Of a DNA stretch of 64,000 nucleotides, positions 1 to 8,082 are shown one piece after another. The translations under genes and the position numbers were made by a program. Origin of the DNA: Anoxybacillus tengchongensis (GTDB taxonomy: Bacteria > Bacillota > Bacilli > Bacillales > Anoxybacillaceae); the NCBI RefSeq assembly GCF_014201585.1, contig NZ_JACHES010000008.1, positions 62,001-126,000 on the forward strand, given 5' to 3'. How positions within the stretch are numbered: the stretch's first letter is position 1; every line of letters begins with the position of its first letter. Below the pieces are notes generated by a model. That model did no database searches and was not told the DNA's origin. It saw only the letters and a list, made by a program, of their open reading frames with translations.

Positions 1-224
1 AAGAAGGAACGACCATTCTTGTCGTTGAACAAAATGCGAATATCGCCTTGTCGATTGCCCATTATGGATACATTATGGAAAATGGTCGCATTGTAATGGA
101 TGGTCCGGTTGAGAGACTACTTGAAAATGAAGATGTAAAAGAATTTTACCTTGGCATGAGCGAGAAAGGGCGTAAAAATTATCGCGAAGTAAAGTCGTAT
201 AAACGGAGAAAGCGGTGGTTGTAA
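1..224 (+). CDS. ABC transporter ATP-binding protein, LivF type (3' end only)
   Basis: The reading frame is open from the left edge (first full codon at position 3) to the TAA at 222-224, so only the last 73 residues are present. The visible part begins EGTTILVVEQN, which is the strand and Q/H region after the Walker B motif of branched-chain amino acid ABC ATPases, and ends in a basic tail KSYKRRKRWL typical of Bacillaceae LivF-like proteins. The Walker A and signature motifs lie outside the window. The stop overlaps the start of the next gene by one base (TAATG), so the ligase-like gene is probably translationally coupled to this transporter. The substrate cannot be told from this fragment; aromatic or branched-chain acids would suit the neighbour. 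Confidence 0.85.
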   Translation, partial: EGTTILVVEQNANIALSIAHYGYIMENGRIVMDGPVERLLENEDVKEFYLGMSEKGRKNYREVKSYKRRKRWL

Positions 225-1354
225 TGGAAGGGTGGAAATCGTTCTTGATTGACGCATACGAACAGTCGCCAGCATTACGCGAGCGGTTAGACGCTGAAAA
301 TATCAATCCGTATGAATTGACAACGGTTGAACAGCTTAGTCGTATCCCTGTATTGAAAAAAGAACAACTACCTTTTTTGCAAAAACATGAGTTGCCCTTT
401 GGAAAGATGATTACAACAAAAACAAATGAACTTGCGCGCATATTTATGTCCCCTGGTCCGATTTATGACCCACAAGGAGACGACCAAGATGAATGGGGAT
501 TTTCAGAAGCGCTTCAAGCGGCCGGTTTTACGAAAGATGATATCGTTCAAAATACGTTCTCATACCATTTATCACCAGCGGGTTTTATGTTTGATAGCGC
601 CCTTCGCCAGATTGGAGCAACTGTCGTTCCAGCCGGTCCGGGCAATCGCGAATTACAAGTGCAACTTATGAATGATTTACAAGTTACAGGGTATGTTGGT
701 ACGCCAAGTTTTCTACATTTATTGTTGCAATATGCGGATGAAAAAAGGATACATGTAGCGGTGAAGAAGGCGTTTTTTACCGCAGAAAAACTAACAGAAA
801 GTATGCGTGAACAGTTTGAGCAAAGAGGTATTCGTGTTTTTGAAGGATACGGAACAGCTGATTGCGGTTGTATTGCATTTGAGGATCGGAAAGGCCCGGG
901 CTTAAAAATTAGTTCACGTGCGATCGTTCAACTGTGCGATCCGATAACGGGAGATTCGCTCGATGAAGAAGGGGAAATTGTTGTTACGATATTGGATCGC
1001 ACGTATCCGCTTGTTCGGTTTGGCACAGGGGATGTTTCACGTTGGGTAGAAGGTTATAAAGGTGAGCGCATCATCGGTGTGCTTGGACGTGTCGGTACGA
1101 GTGTAAAAGTAAAAGGGATGTTTGTTCATGAACAACAGTTAAAGCAAGTGATGGCTGAAGTAGGTTGCCCAATATTTCAAGCGGTTGTGACGAAGGAAAA
1201 TGATCGTGATCAATTAACGATTTACATCGAAAAAGAACTTGATGAAGAAGCGAAACAAAAAATTAACAACGTGATTCGTGTAACGCCAACATTCGTTTGC
1301 GTACATCGTGTAAACGAAGAGGAACGGTGTCTTGTTGATCGAAGAAAATGGTAA
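224..1354 (+). CDS. Phenylacetate-CoA ligase-like protein (PaaK family, degenerate)
   Basis: A 376-residue protein of the adenylate-forming superfamily, closest in pattern to PaaK phenylacetate-CoA ligases (normally about 430-440 residues). PaaK-like blocks are visible in order: an N-terminal helix with LSRIPVLKKEQLP near 39-50, GATVVPAGPGNRE near 131-143, VGTPSFLH near 158-165, EGYGTADCG at 207-215 (A5), RFGTGD at 265-270 (A7) and GRVGTSVKVKG at 288-298 (A8). The nucleotide-binding A3 loop, normally SSGTTGKP, is replaced by FMSPGPIYDPQG (74-85), and the C-terminus EERCLVDRRKW lacks the usual A10 lysine. Classical CoA-ligase activity is therefore doubtful. Start ATG 224 is chosen over the upstream in-frame GTG 215 because it overlaps the preceding stop. 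Confidence 0.75.
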   Translation: MEGWKSFLIDAYEQSPALRERLDAENINPYELTTVEQLSRIPVLKKEQLPFLQKHELPFGKMITTKTNELARIFMSPGPIYDPQGDDQDEWGFSEALQAAGFTKDDIVQNTFSYHLSPAGFMFDSALRQIGATVVPAGPGNRELQVQLMNDLQVTGYVGTPSFLHLLLQYADEKRIHVAVKKAFFTAEKLTESMREQFEQRGIRVFEGYGTADCGCIAFEDRKGPGLKISSRAIVQLCDPITGDSLDEEGEIVVTILDRTYPLVRFGTGDVSRWVEGYKGERIIGVLGRVGTSVKVKGMFVHEQQLKQVMAEVGCPIFQAVVTKENDRDQLTIYIEKELDEEAKQKINNVIRVTPTFVCVHRVNEEERCLVDRRKW

Positions 1355-1377
1355 AAAGAGGCGTTACGCCTCTTTTT
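1353..1377. terminator. Bidirectional intrinsic terminator
   Basis: A perfect 11-bp stem (AAAAAGAGGCG with its complement) around a TTA loop, with A- and T-runs on the two sides. It overlaps the stop codons of both the ligase-like gene and the convergent nadK, so it can end transcription from either side. Confidence 0.9.
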
Positions 1378-2179
1378 ACAAAAATGTTCGTTTTACTTTT
1401 TCCCAAAATGAGTTATCTTTTAGTTTGACGGTTTTAATGACTTTTCCGCTTAATGAAATATCAATTTTTTCGACATGTTGAATGCTTAATGCTTCATTAT
1501 CCATACCGATAATCGGATAATCGTTTCCGTCTTGTACTACTTTCAATGTAAGTTTGCGATTTCCGCTTAAAATAAATGATGAGCCGAGGGTACGATAACG
1601 ATTATTGTTTAATGACGCTAATTCGCTTACTTGAAAACAAGGGAGCATAGGATCAACGACTGCGCCATTGACTGATTTATTGTAGGCGGTACTTCCTGTA
1701 GGTGTAGCAATAATCATTCCATCACCACGGAATGTTTCGAAATGCAAGTTATCAATAAACACGTCCATGACAAACGTTTTAATAACACTTGAACGAATCG
1801 AGCATTCATTCAAACAATAAAATGATGTCGAGTCATTGACTGTGACATAAATCGTTGGATATTTCCGCACTTCAATTTGTTCCGTTGTCATCGCTTCAAT
1901 CATTTTTTTCGTATCATGAATATGAAAATCACAATACATACTTAATGAACCTGACGTTGAAATACCCGCATATAAGCAATCGTCACGAAAGCCTGTTTTT
2001 CTGACGGCTTGTAAAAATGTCCCGTCTCCACCGACGCTTACAATAATGTTTGCTTGTTTAGCATCGTCCACAACTTCAAACTTATACTGTTTAGCCAGTT
2101 CAATAAGTGGTTGTACTTGTTTTTTCGTTTCGTCGTCATGTTTATGAAAGAAGTACATACGATTGCGTCGTTCAGTCAT
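1376..2179 (-). CDS. nadK: NAD kinase (YtdI/PpnKB type)
   Basis: Phosphorylates NAD to NADP in the cytoplasm. The 267-residue protein carries the diagnostic GGDGT motif at 50-54, the NE motif (N124-E125) and the TPTGSTAYN block that lines the nucleotide pocket. Length and the N-terminus MTERRNRMYFFHKHD match YtdI, the second NAD kinase of B. subtilis, better than the housekeeping NadF. The start has a GGAGGG ribosome site a few bases upstream on the minus strand. It converges on the ligase-like gene and diverges from ytfI, so it is a single-gene unit. Confidence 0.93.
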   Translation of the reverse strand: MTERRNRMYFFHKHDDETKKQVQPLIELAKQYKFEVVDDAKQANIIVSVGGDGTFLQAVRKTGFRDDCLYAGISTSGSLSMYCDFHIHDTKKMIEAMTTEQIEVRKYPTIYVTVNDSTSFYCLNECSIRSSVIKTFVMDVFIDNLHFETFRGDGMIIATPTGSTAYNKSVNGAVVDPMLPCFQVSELASLNNNRYRTLGSSFILSGNRKLTLKVVQDGNDYPIIGMDNEALSIQHVEKIDISLSGKVIKTVKLKDNSFWEKVKRTFL

Positions 2180-2305
2180 CGATTTTCCCTCCGTTAAAAT
2201 GTCCTCACGTTTATTTTATCATTTATTTTCCATTCATAGCGAATTTATTCGTTTAATTTTCCTCATTTTTGTCGACAATGTCATCGGGAAGGAAGTGAAC
2301 AACCG

Positions 2306-2944
2306 ATGATTTTCGTTATTGTCATCATCCTTATAGCCTTCTTAGCGCTTATTCCTTTTTTATACGTGCGTATCACCATTCAATTTCAACATGCACAAGA
2401 TAATGATCAATTAACGATAGACATTCGCCTTCTTCGGTTTCTTCGTTATCGTTTTACTGTTCCGCTTATTGAAATATCGAAGAGAGAAGCAGGCATTGTG
2501 ACAGAACAAAAAACGAATACTGGAAAAGATGAAAAAACAACGTTTACTGTTACGGATGCTCGTGAACGTCTAGCCCAAGTGAGGCAGTGGTTAAATCGAA
2601 TCGTTCATTTACATACAATCGTAAAAAAGTTTTTACAAAAAGTTTCTGTTTTACAGTTTCACTGGCATACACAAGTTGGGGTAGGCGATGCCGCGAAAAC
2701 AGGGATGATTGTAGGGCTTGGTTGGTCGATTAAATATTATATAGTAGCCATGGTCAGTAAATATATGAACGTTTGTAGTCATCCTTCTATTTCAATTGTT
2801 CCTTTTTTTCAAGGAGCAGTATCACGTACGTCGTTTACATGTATGATCCGATTTCGAATCGGTTATGCTATATTAGCAGGACTGAAGGTCGTCAAACATT
2901 TGAAAAAAGGAACACGGGTCACGAACGACGTGGAAAGCTGTTAG
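2306..2944 (+). CDS. ytfI: YtfI, DUF2953 membrane-anchored protein
   Basis: A 212-residue protein with one clear N-terminal membrane segment (about residues 1-24, rich in I, V, L and F) followed by a soluble domain, as in the DUF2953 family. It lies directly upstream of ytfJ, 11 bases from stop to start, the same pairing as in B. subtilis, where the pair is linked to sporulation. The function is unknown. The ATG follows GGAAGGAAG. The intergenic region shared with nadK is about 125 bases; I could not assign a confident promoter in it. Confidence 0.85.
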   Translation: MIFVIVIILIAFLALIPFLYVRITIQFQHAQDNDQLTIDIRLLRFLRYRFTVPLIEISKREAGIVTEQKTNTGKDEKTTFTVTDARERLAQVRQWLNRIVHLHTIVKKFLQKVSVLQFHWHTQVGVGDAAKTGMIVGLGWSIKYYIVAMVSKYMNVCSHPSISIVPFFQGAVSRTSFTCMIRFRIGYAILAGLKVVKHLKKGTRVTNDVESC

Positions 2945-2955
2945 GAGGAATGAAA

Positions 2956-3381
2956 ATGAGTGGACATCCAATTGAAGGATTAATGACGACAGCGATGGAA
3001 AACTTAAAGCAAATGATCGATGTCAATACGATTATTGGTGATCCTGTGGAGACACCAGATGGAAGCGTCATTTTAACTGTATCAAAAGTCGGTTTCGGTT
3101 TTGCAGCAGGCGGTAGTGAGTTTATGTTGAATGATGGAAATGAACAACAAAAAGAAGCTCATCCGTTTGGTGGCGGAAGCGGTGGCGGTGTATCGATTAC
3201 CCCGATTGCCTTTTTAATTGTAAACAGTTCAGGTGTGAAACTGTTGCATGTTGATGAAAGTACGCATTTATATGAGAAAATTTTAGACTTAGCCCCGCAA
3301 GCGATCGAAAAAATTCAGCAAATGTTTGAGAAAAAAGAAAAACCGAAGCAACATAATGAAGCACCCGATTTTGATATTTAG
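2956..3381 (+). CDS. ytfJ: YtfJ/GerW family sporulation protein
   Basis: A 141-residue protein with the family core IEGLMTTAMENLK, VGFGFAAGGSEF and a Gly-rich stretch GGGSGGG, ending in a charged tail. YtfJ (GerW) is a conserved spore-former protein reported to affect spore germination; its biochemical role is not settled. Of the two in-frame ATGs, 2956 is preferred because the AGGAGG site at 2943-2948 is 7 bases away, whereas ATG 2950 almost touches it. The ribosome site overlaps the ytfI stop, so the pair is probably one operon. Confidence 0.88.
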   Translation: MSGHPIEGLMTTAMENLKQMIDVNTIIGDPVETPDGSVILTVSKVGFGFAAGGSEFMLNDGNEQQKEAHPFGGGSGGGVSITPIAFLIVNSSGVKLLHVDESTHLYEKILDLAPQAIEKIQQMFEKKEKPKQHNEAPDFDI

Positions 3382-3396
3382 TCTCAATCGAAATAA

Positions 3397-3425
3397 TTGA
3401 ATTTTTCATCTAATTACGTTATGAT
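3397..3425 (+). promoter_or_regulatory. Sigma-A promoter of tpx
   Basis: TTGAAT, a 17-base spacer, then TATGAT, placed 33 bases upstream of the tpx start. Spacing is ideal, and both boxes are close to consensus. Confidence 0.7.
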
Positions 3426-3458
3426 GAGCCTGTATCTTATATAAAGAGGAGGCTTACT

Positions 3459-3965
3459 ATGGCGAGTGTTACATTTAAAGGAAATCCTGTCACATTAATC
3501 GGTCAAGAAGTGAAAGTCGGTGATGTCGCTCCGAATTTCACCGTACTTGCAAACGATTTATCGCCAGTGACATTAGATGATACAAAAGGATTCGTTCGTT
3601 TAATTAGCGTTGTACCGTCGATCGACACGGGGGTTTGTGATGCCCAAACACGTCGTTTTAATGAAGAAGCAGGAAGCATTGAAGGAGTAAAAGTATTAAC
3701 GATTAGCGTTGATTTGCCATTTGCTCAAAAACGCTGGTGCGCAGCGAGCGGATTGGAAAACGTTGTCACATTATCTGATCATCGCGACGTATCGTTTGGT
3801 CAAGCCTACGGTGTGCTTATTCAAGAGTTACGTTTACTTGCTCGTGCTGTATTTGTTGTAGATCGCAATGATCGTGTGACGTATGTCGAGTATGTATCGG
3901 AAGCGACAAACCATCCAAACTATGAAGCAGCGATTGAAGCGGCAAGACAAGCGGCTCAACAATAA
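3459..3965 (+). CDS. tpx: Thiol peroxidase Tpx
   Basis: A 168-residue atypical 2-Cys peroxiredoxin that reduces peroxides using thioredoxin. The peroxidatic cysteine is C60 in [12 protein letters not shown] and the resolving cysteine is C94 in KRWCAASG, both at the usual Tpx positions. An AAGAGGAGG ribosome site precedes the ATG. The gene has its own promoter (3397-3425) and terminator (3973-4003), so it is monocistronic. Gene order ytfJ-tpx-ytxK-ackA is the same as in B. subtilis. Confidence 0.96.
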   Translation: MASVTFKGNPVTLIGQEVKVGDVAPNFTVLANDLSPVTLDDTKGFVRLISVVPSIDTGVCDAQTRRFNEEAGSIEGVKVLTISVDLPFAQKRWCAASGLENVVTLSDHRDVSFGQAYGVLIQELRLLARAVFVVDRNDRVTYVEYVSEATNHPNYEAAIEAARQAAQQ

Positions 3966-3972
3966 TTGTGAG

Positions 3973-4003
3973 AGGCTATCTCAAAAAAGGGATAGCCTTT
4001 TTC
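3973..4003 (+). terminator. Intrinsic terminator of tpx
   Basis: A 10-bp stem (AGGCTATCTC with GGGATAGCCT, one G-T pair) around an A6 loop, followed by a T-run. Confidence 0.88.
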
Positions 4004-4051
4004 GTTTACATTCTCTAAAATAAAATGTCGGACAGAAAGGAGTGAATGATA

Positions 4052-5026
4052 TTGGAAAAGCTATTTACAGTCATTGACGAAACAGCAACGTGGTTGCAAG
4101 AAGAATTAAAATGCTCTTATTTAGAAGCTGTCGCTGAAACGGGTGAAAACATATTTCATGAAGAAATTCTTCAAGAAGAAGTAAGTGAGTTTTTAAAAAA
4201 ACGGCTGAAAAAAGCGTATGAATCTATCAGTTTGCACGATTGGAAAAATGAACATATTCGTAAAGCGTTGCAATTAGCGATGTTAAAAGGAATGAAGGAA
4301 TATGTACAGCCTCACCATCAAATGACACCAGATGCGGTATCAGTATTTATCGGTTACTTAGTTGATGAATTTACAAAAACGTATTTTTCGCTATCGCTTC
4401 TCGATCCAGCCATTGGAACAGGAAATTTAATGACAGCTGTATTAAACCAACTGACGAATAAAAAAGTAAAAAGTTATGGAGTGGATGTAGACGATTTATT
4501 ATTGAAGCTCGCTTATGTGAATGCAAATTTACAACAACATGAAATGCAACTATTTCATCAAGATAGTTTAAAGCCATTGTTTATTGAGCCAGTTGATGTA
4601 GTCGTGTGCGATTTGCCGATCGGATATTATCTAGATGACGAAAATGCCAAGTCATTTCGCTTACATGCAAAAAGCGGTCATTCATATGCTCATTATTTGT
4701 TTATTGAGCAAAGCATTCGTTATACGAAAGAAGGCGGGTATTTATTTTTCTTAATTCCAAATACGCTGTTTACATCAGATGAATCAAAAGATCTGCACGC
4801 GTTCATCAAAGAAGAGACGTTTATTCAAGGCTTGTTGCAGCTTCCGCTTTCGATGTTTAAAAATGAAGCAGCAGCGAAAAGTATTTTTATTTTGCAAAAG
4901 AAAGGTACATATGCAAAAGCTCCAAAACAAGCATTGCTTGCTCAACTTCCTAGCTTTTCAAATAAGCAGGCGATGCAAGCAATGGTGTTGAAGCTCGAAC
5001 AATGGCTAAAAGAAAATCGTTCATAA
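4052..5026 (+). CDS. ytxK: YtxK, class I SAM-dependent methyltransferase-like protein
   Basis: A protein of about 324 residues with an N6-adenine methyltransferase-type fold: the SAM-binding motif DPAIGTGNL follows a helical N-terminal region, an acidic loop GVDVDD comes next, and DLPIGYY stands where DNA adenine methylases have (D/N)PPY. The DLPIGYY variant is typical of YtxK proteins, whose substrate is unknown. I prefer TTG 4052 (MEKLF) because AGGAG at 4038-4042 is 9 bases away; ATG 4046 is also in frame but only 3 bases from that site. It sits just upstream of ackA, as in B. subtilis. Confidence 0.85.
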   Translation: MEKLFTVIDETATWLQEELKCSYLEAVAETGENIFHEEILQEEVSEFLKKRLKKAYESISLHDWKNEHIRKALQLAMLKGMKEYVQPHHQMTPDAVSVFIGYLVDEFTKTYFSLSLLDPAIGTGNLMTAVLNQLTNKKVKSYGVDVDDLLLKLAYVNANLQQHEMQLFHQDSLKPLFIEPVDVVVCDLPIGYYLDDENAKSFRLHAKSGHSYAHYLFIEQSIRYTKEGGYLFFLIPNTLFTSDESKDLHAFIKEETFIQGLLQLPLSMFKNEAAAKSIFILQKKGTYAKAPKQALLAQLPSFSNKQAMQAMVLKLEQWLKENRS

Positions 5027-5051
5027 CCTTCTGAATATAACAAATATGTGA

Positions 5052-5065
5052 AGAAAACGTTTTCG
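5052..5065. promoter_or_regulatory. cre (CcpA) site of ackA
   Basis: AGAAAACGTTTTCG contains the 12-base palindrome GAAAACGTTTTC and matches the catabolite-responsive element consensus at about 12 of 14 positions. It lies upstream of the -35 box, centred near -57 from the predicted transcription start. That is the geometry known for CcpA activation of B. subtilis ackA. Confidence 0.75.
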
Positions 5066-5079
5066 TCAAGTTTGTGTAC

Positions 5080-5109
5080 TTGAAAAGAGCGACGAACGAC
5101 CCGTAAAAT
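5080..5109 (+). promoter_or_regulatory. Sigma-A promoter of ackA
   Basis: TTGAAA, an 18-base spacer, then TAAAAT, 75 bases before the ackA start. The cre site lies directly upstream. Confidence 0.65.
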
Positions 5110-5183
5110 GAGAGACGTACCGATGAAATTCGCATATTTGCATACAATAATTGTGAACGATGTTAAAGGAGCTGTTTAGTCAA

Positions 5184-6377
5184 ATGCCAAAAGTCATAGC
5201 GATTAATGCGGGAAGTTCTTCGTTAAAGTTTCAATTGTTTAACATGCCGAGTGAAGAAGTATTAACAAAAGGTGTTGTTGAGCGAATTGGTTTTGAAGAT
5301 GCGATTTTTAATATTACAGTAAATGGTGAAAAAATAAAAGAAGTAACACCGATTCCAGATCATGCGGTTGCTGTAAAAATGTTACTTGATAAATTAATTG
5401 AGCTTGGTATTATTCAATCGTTTGATGAAATCGAAGGAATCGGTCATCGCGTTGTGCATGGTGGCGAGAAATTTAGCGACTCGGTTTTAATTACAGATGA
5501 AACGTTAAAAGAAATTGAAGATTTATCTGATTTAGCGCCATTACACAACCCAGCGAACGTTGTTGGCATTAAAGCGTTCCGTGAAGTGTTGCCGAACGTA
5601 CCAGCTGTTGCGGTGTTTGATACAGCATTCCATCAGACGATGCCAGAGCAGTCGTTTTTGTATAGCTTGCCGTATGAGTATTACGAAAAGTTTGGCATTC
5701 GTAAATACGGATTCCACGGCACATCGCATAAATATGTGACACAACGAGCAGCTGAACTGTTAGGTCGCCCGATTGAGCAACTTCGTTTAATTTCTTGTCA
5801 TTTAGGAAATGGAGCGAGCATTGCAGCAGTAGAAGGTGGAAAATCGATCGATACGTCGATGGGCTTTACGCCGCTTGCTGGTGTAGCAATGGGCACGCGT
5901 TCTGGCAACATTGACCCGGCGTTAATCCCATACATTATGCAAAAAACAGGGAAAACAGCCGAGGAAGTCATTGACATTTTAAATAAGAAGAGTGGTATGC
6001 TCGGCTTAACGGGTTTTTCAAGCGATTTACGCGATATTGAAGAAGCGGCTGCTAAAGGTGACGAGCGTGCAGAATTAGCGCTTGAAGTGTTTGCAGGTCG
6101 CATTCATAAATATATCGGTTCATACGCAGCGCGCATGTGTGGTGTAGATGCGATTATTTTCACAGCGGGCATTGGAGAAAACAGCGATGTTGTGCGCGCA
6201 AAAGTATTGCGTGGTCTTGAATTTATGGGCGTTTACTGGGATCCAGCATTAAATAAAGTGCGCGGGAAAGAAGCGTTCATTAGCTATCCACACTCGCCTG
6301 TAAAAGTATTAGTCATCCCGACGAATGAAGAGGTTATGATTGCTCGCGACGTCATGCGATTAGCGAACTTAGCGTAA
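5184..6377 (+). CDS. ackA: Acetate kinase
   Basis: Interconverts acetyl phosphate plus ADP and acetate plus ATP, the last step of overflow acetate production. The 397-residue protein begins [16 protein letters not shown], the family N-signature, and contains [10 protein letters not shown], the HLGNGASI phosphate motif and [12 protein letters not shown] 5184 is chosen over the in-frame ATG 5160 because the family protein begins at this Met and AAAGGAG lies 12 bases upstream. A cre site upstream of its promoter points to CcpA activation during sugar excess. In B. subtilis moaB lies between ackA and argG; here that place holds an unrelated minus-strand gene. Confidence 0.97.
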   Translation: MPKVIAINAGSSSLKFQLFNMPSEEVLTKGVVERIGFEDAIFNITVNGEKIKEVTPIPDHAVAVKMLLDKLIELGIIQSFDEIEGIGHRVVHGGEKFSDSVLITDETLKEIEDLSDLAPLHNPANVVGIKAFREVLPNVPAVAVFDTAFHQTMPEQSFLYSLPYEYYEKFGIRKYGFHGTSHKYVTQRAAELLGRPIEQLRLISCHLGNGASIAAVEGGKSIDTSMGFTPLAGVAMGTRSGNIDPALIPYIMQKTGKTAEEVIDILNKKSGMLGLTGFSSDLRDIEEAAAKGDERAELALEVFAGRIHKYIGSYAARMCGVDAIIFTAGIGENSDVVRAKVLRGLEFMGVYWDPALNKVRGKEAFISYPHSPVKVLVIPTNEEVMIARDVMRLANLA

Positions 6378-6406
6378 AAAAAGGTGTCCGTATGGGCACC
6401 TTTTTT
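6377..6406. terminator. Bidirectional intrinsic terminator after ackA
   Basis: Stem GGTGTCC/GGGCACC around GTAT, flanked by A6 and T6 runs. It begins on the last base of the ackA stop and also serves the convergent gene at 6413. Confidence 0.88.
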
Positions 6407-6412
6407 ACATTT

Positions 6413-6727
6413 TCATTGATGTATGCGATTAGTCACCGTTTGGTTCATCCGATACCAAATCCATAAATCATTAATGATTGAAGCGAGGGACGCGATTTCA
6501 GAGTTGAGCGTACATGAACGAGCAAAATCATTTTCTTCCCCAAGCTGCCTTTGCTTTTCATTAATTTGCTGTTCTAGCTCGATTATTCGATCAGGGATTT
6601 TCCCACGGATCGTCTCCCACTCTAATAAAATCGCCGCTTGTTCTTCTTTTGTATACATCTCCCACGCCTTCTCTAAATGAGGCAGTCGAATGCCTAGCCG
6701 TTCATCATATATAAAATGTGTACTCAT
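6413..6727 (-). CDS. Uncharacterised 104-residue protein
   Basis: I do not recognise the family. The protein is soluble and strongly helical. It starts MSTHFIYDERLGIRLPHLE, has a charged middle likely to form a coiled coil (about residues 45-68, IIELEQQINEKQRQLGEEN), and ends with SEIASLASIINDLWIWYRMN, an amphipathic helix rich in Trp. A GGGAG ribosome site stands just upstream on the minus strand, codon use matches the neighbours, and the convergent terminator with ackA supports a real gene. The coiled coil suggests self-association, but no function should be inferred. Confidence 0.7.
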   Translation of the reverse strand: MSTHFIYDERLGIRLPHLEKAWEMYTKEEQAAILLEWETIRGKIPDRIIELEQQINEKQRQLGEENDFARSCTLNSEIASLASIINDLWIWYRMNQTVTNRIHQ

Positions 6728-6780
6728 TTTATTCTCCCATCCTTTTCAGTTATTAATTTTTATTTTAATCAAAATAGTTA

Positions 6781-6809
6781 TTGAAAAAAAGAAAAATAGT
6801 TGTTACATT
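6781..6809 (+). promoter_or_regulatory. Putative argG promoter
   Basis: TTGAAA, a 17-base spacer, then TACATT (4 of 6 matches to the -10 consensus). The two ARG boxes start 13 bases downstream, so repression would cover the transcription start. Confidence 0.5.
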
Positions 6810-6821
6810 ATTAATATGTAA

Positions 6822-6859
6822 AATGAATAAATATTAAAAAACGAGTATTTTTATTCTTT
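6822..6859. promoter_or_regulatory. Tandem ARG boxes (ArgR/AhrC operator)
   Basis: Two 18-bp boxes separated by 2 bases. The first (6822-6839) has TGAAT, four A/T bases, then ATTAA, matching the wnTGAATwwwwATTCAnw consensus at every position but one. The second (6842-6859) is weaker, with AGTAT, four T, then ATTCT. Adjacent paired boxes are the usual operator for the arginine repressor hexamer, here between the promoter and argG. Confidence 0.7.
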
Positions 6860-6873
6860 GAGGAGGAACGATC

Positions 6874-8082
6874 ATGGCAAATCCAAAAGTAGTGCTCGCT
6901 TATTCAGGAGGTTTAGATACATCAGTAGCTATTAAATGGCTGCAGGAACAAGGATATGATGTTGTTGCTTGTTGTTTAGATGTTGGTGAGGGGAAAGATT
7001 TAGAGTTTGTGAAAGAAAAAGCGTTAAAAGTCGGTGCTGTACAATCATACATGATCGATGCGAAAGAAGAGTTTGCGAATGAATATGCGCTTGTTGCTTT
7101 GCAAGCACATGCGCTGTATGAAGGAAAATATCCGCTCATCTCTGCGTTGTCCCGTCCATTAATTTCAAAAAAGCTTGTTGAAATTGCTGAATTAGAAGGA
7201 GCGGTTGCTGTGGCGCACGGTTGCACAGGAAAAGGAAATGACCAAGTGCGCTTTGAAGTGTCCATTCAAGCATTAAATCCGAATTTAAAAGTGATTGCAC
7301 CTGTTCGAGAATGGAAATGGTCGCGCGAAGAAGAGATTGAATATGCGAAACAACATAACATTCCGATTCCAATCGATTTAGATAGCCCATTTTCCATTGA
7401 TCAAAACTTATGGGGAAGAAGTAACGAGTGCGGCATTTTAGAGGACCCGTGGGCAGCGCCGCCAGAAGAAGCATACGAGTTAACAGTTGCACTTGAACAT
7501 ACACCAAATGAGCCAGATATCATTGAAATCGGCTTTGAGCAAGGAATACCGAAAACAATTAATGGAAAAGCGTATTCGCTTGCAGAGTTTATTCTTGAAC
7601 TGAATGCACTAGCTGGCAAACACGGTGTTGGTCGCATCGACCATGTCGAAAACCGACTCGTTGGGATTAAATCGCGTGAAGTATACGAATGTCCAGGAGC
7701 AATGACGCTTATTAAAGCACATAAAGAATTAGAAGACTTAACACTTGTTAAAGAAGTCGCTCATTTCAAGCCGATTATTGAGCAAAAAATTGCAGAAGTC
7801 ATTTATAACGGTCTTTGGTTTTCCCCATTAAAAGATGCGCTTGTGGCGTTTTTAAAAGAAACACAAAAAAATGTGACAGGCGTTGTACGAGTGAAATTGT
7901 TTAAAGGTCATGCGATTGTAGAAGGTCGGAAATCTCCGTTTTCGCTATACGACGAAAAATTAGCGACGTATACGGCAGAAGATGAATTCGATCATCAAGC
8001 AGCTGTCGGATTTATTTCTTTATTCGGCTTGCCGACAAAAGTGTATAGTATCGTCAACGGAGAAAAGAAGGTGAACGTGTGA
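6874..8082 (+). CDS. argG: Argininosuccinate synthase
   Basis: Condenses citrulline and aspartate with ATP hydrolysis, the penultimate arginine step. The 402-residue protein has the PP-loop [11 protein letters not shown] at 9-19, [13 protein letters not shown], and the conserved LWGRSNECG and [14 protein letters not shown] blocks. GAGGAGG precedes the ATG. It overlaps argH by 4 bases (GTGA), so the two enzymes are translationally coupled. Regulation by arginine is supported by the ARG boxes just upstream. Confidence 0.98.
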   Translation: MANPKVVLAYSGGLDTSVAIKWLQEQGYDVVACCLDVGEGKDLEFVKEKALKVGAVQSYMIDAKEEFANEYALVALQAHALYEGKYPLISALSRPLISKKLVEIAELEGAVAVAHGCTGKGNDQVRFEVSIQALNPNLKVIAPVREWKWSREEEIEYAKQHNIPIPIDLDSPFSIDQNLWGRSNECGILEDPWAAPPEEAYELTVALEHTPNEPDIIEIGFEQGIPKTINGKAYSLAEFILELNALAGKHGVGRIDHVENRLVGIKSREVYECPGAMTLIKAHKELEDLTLVKEVAHFKPIIEQKIAEVIYNGLWFSPLKDALVAFLKETQKNVTGVVRVKLFKGHAIVEGRKSPFSLYDEKLATYTAEDEFDHQAAVGFISLFGLPTKVYSIVNGEKKVNV

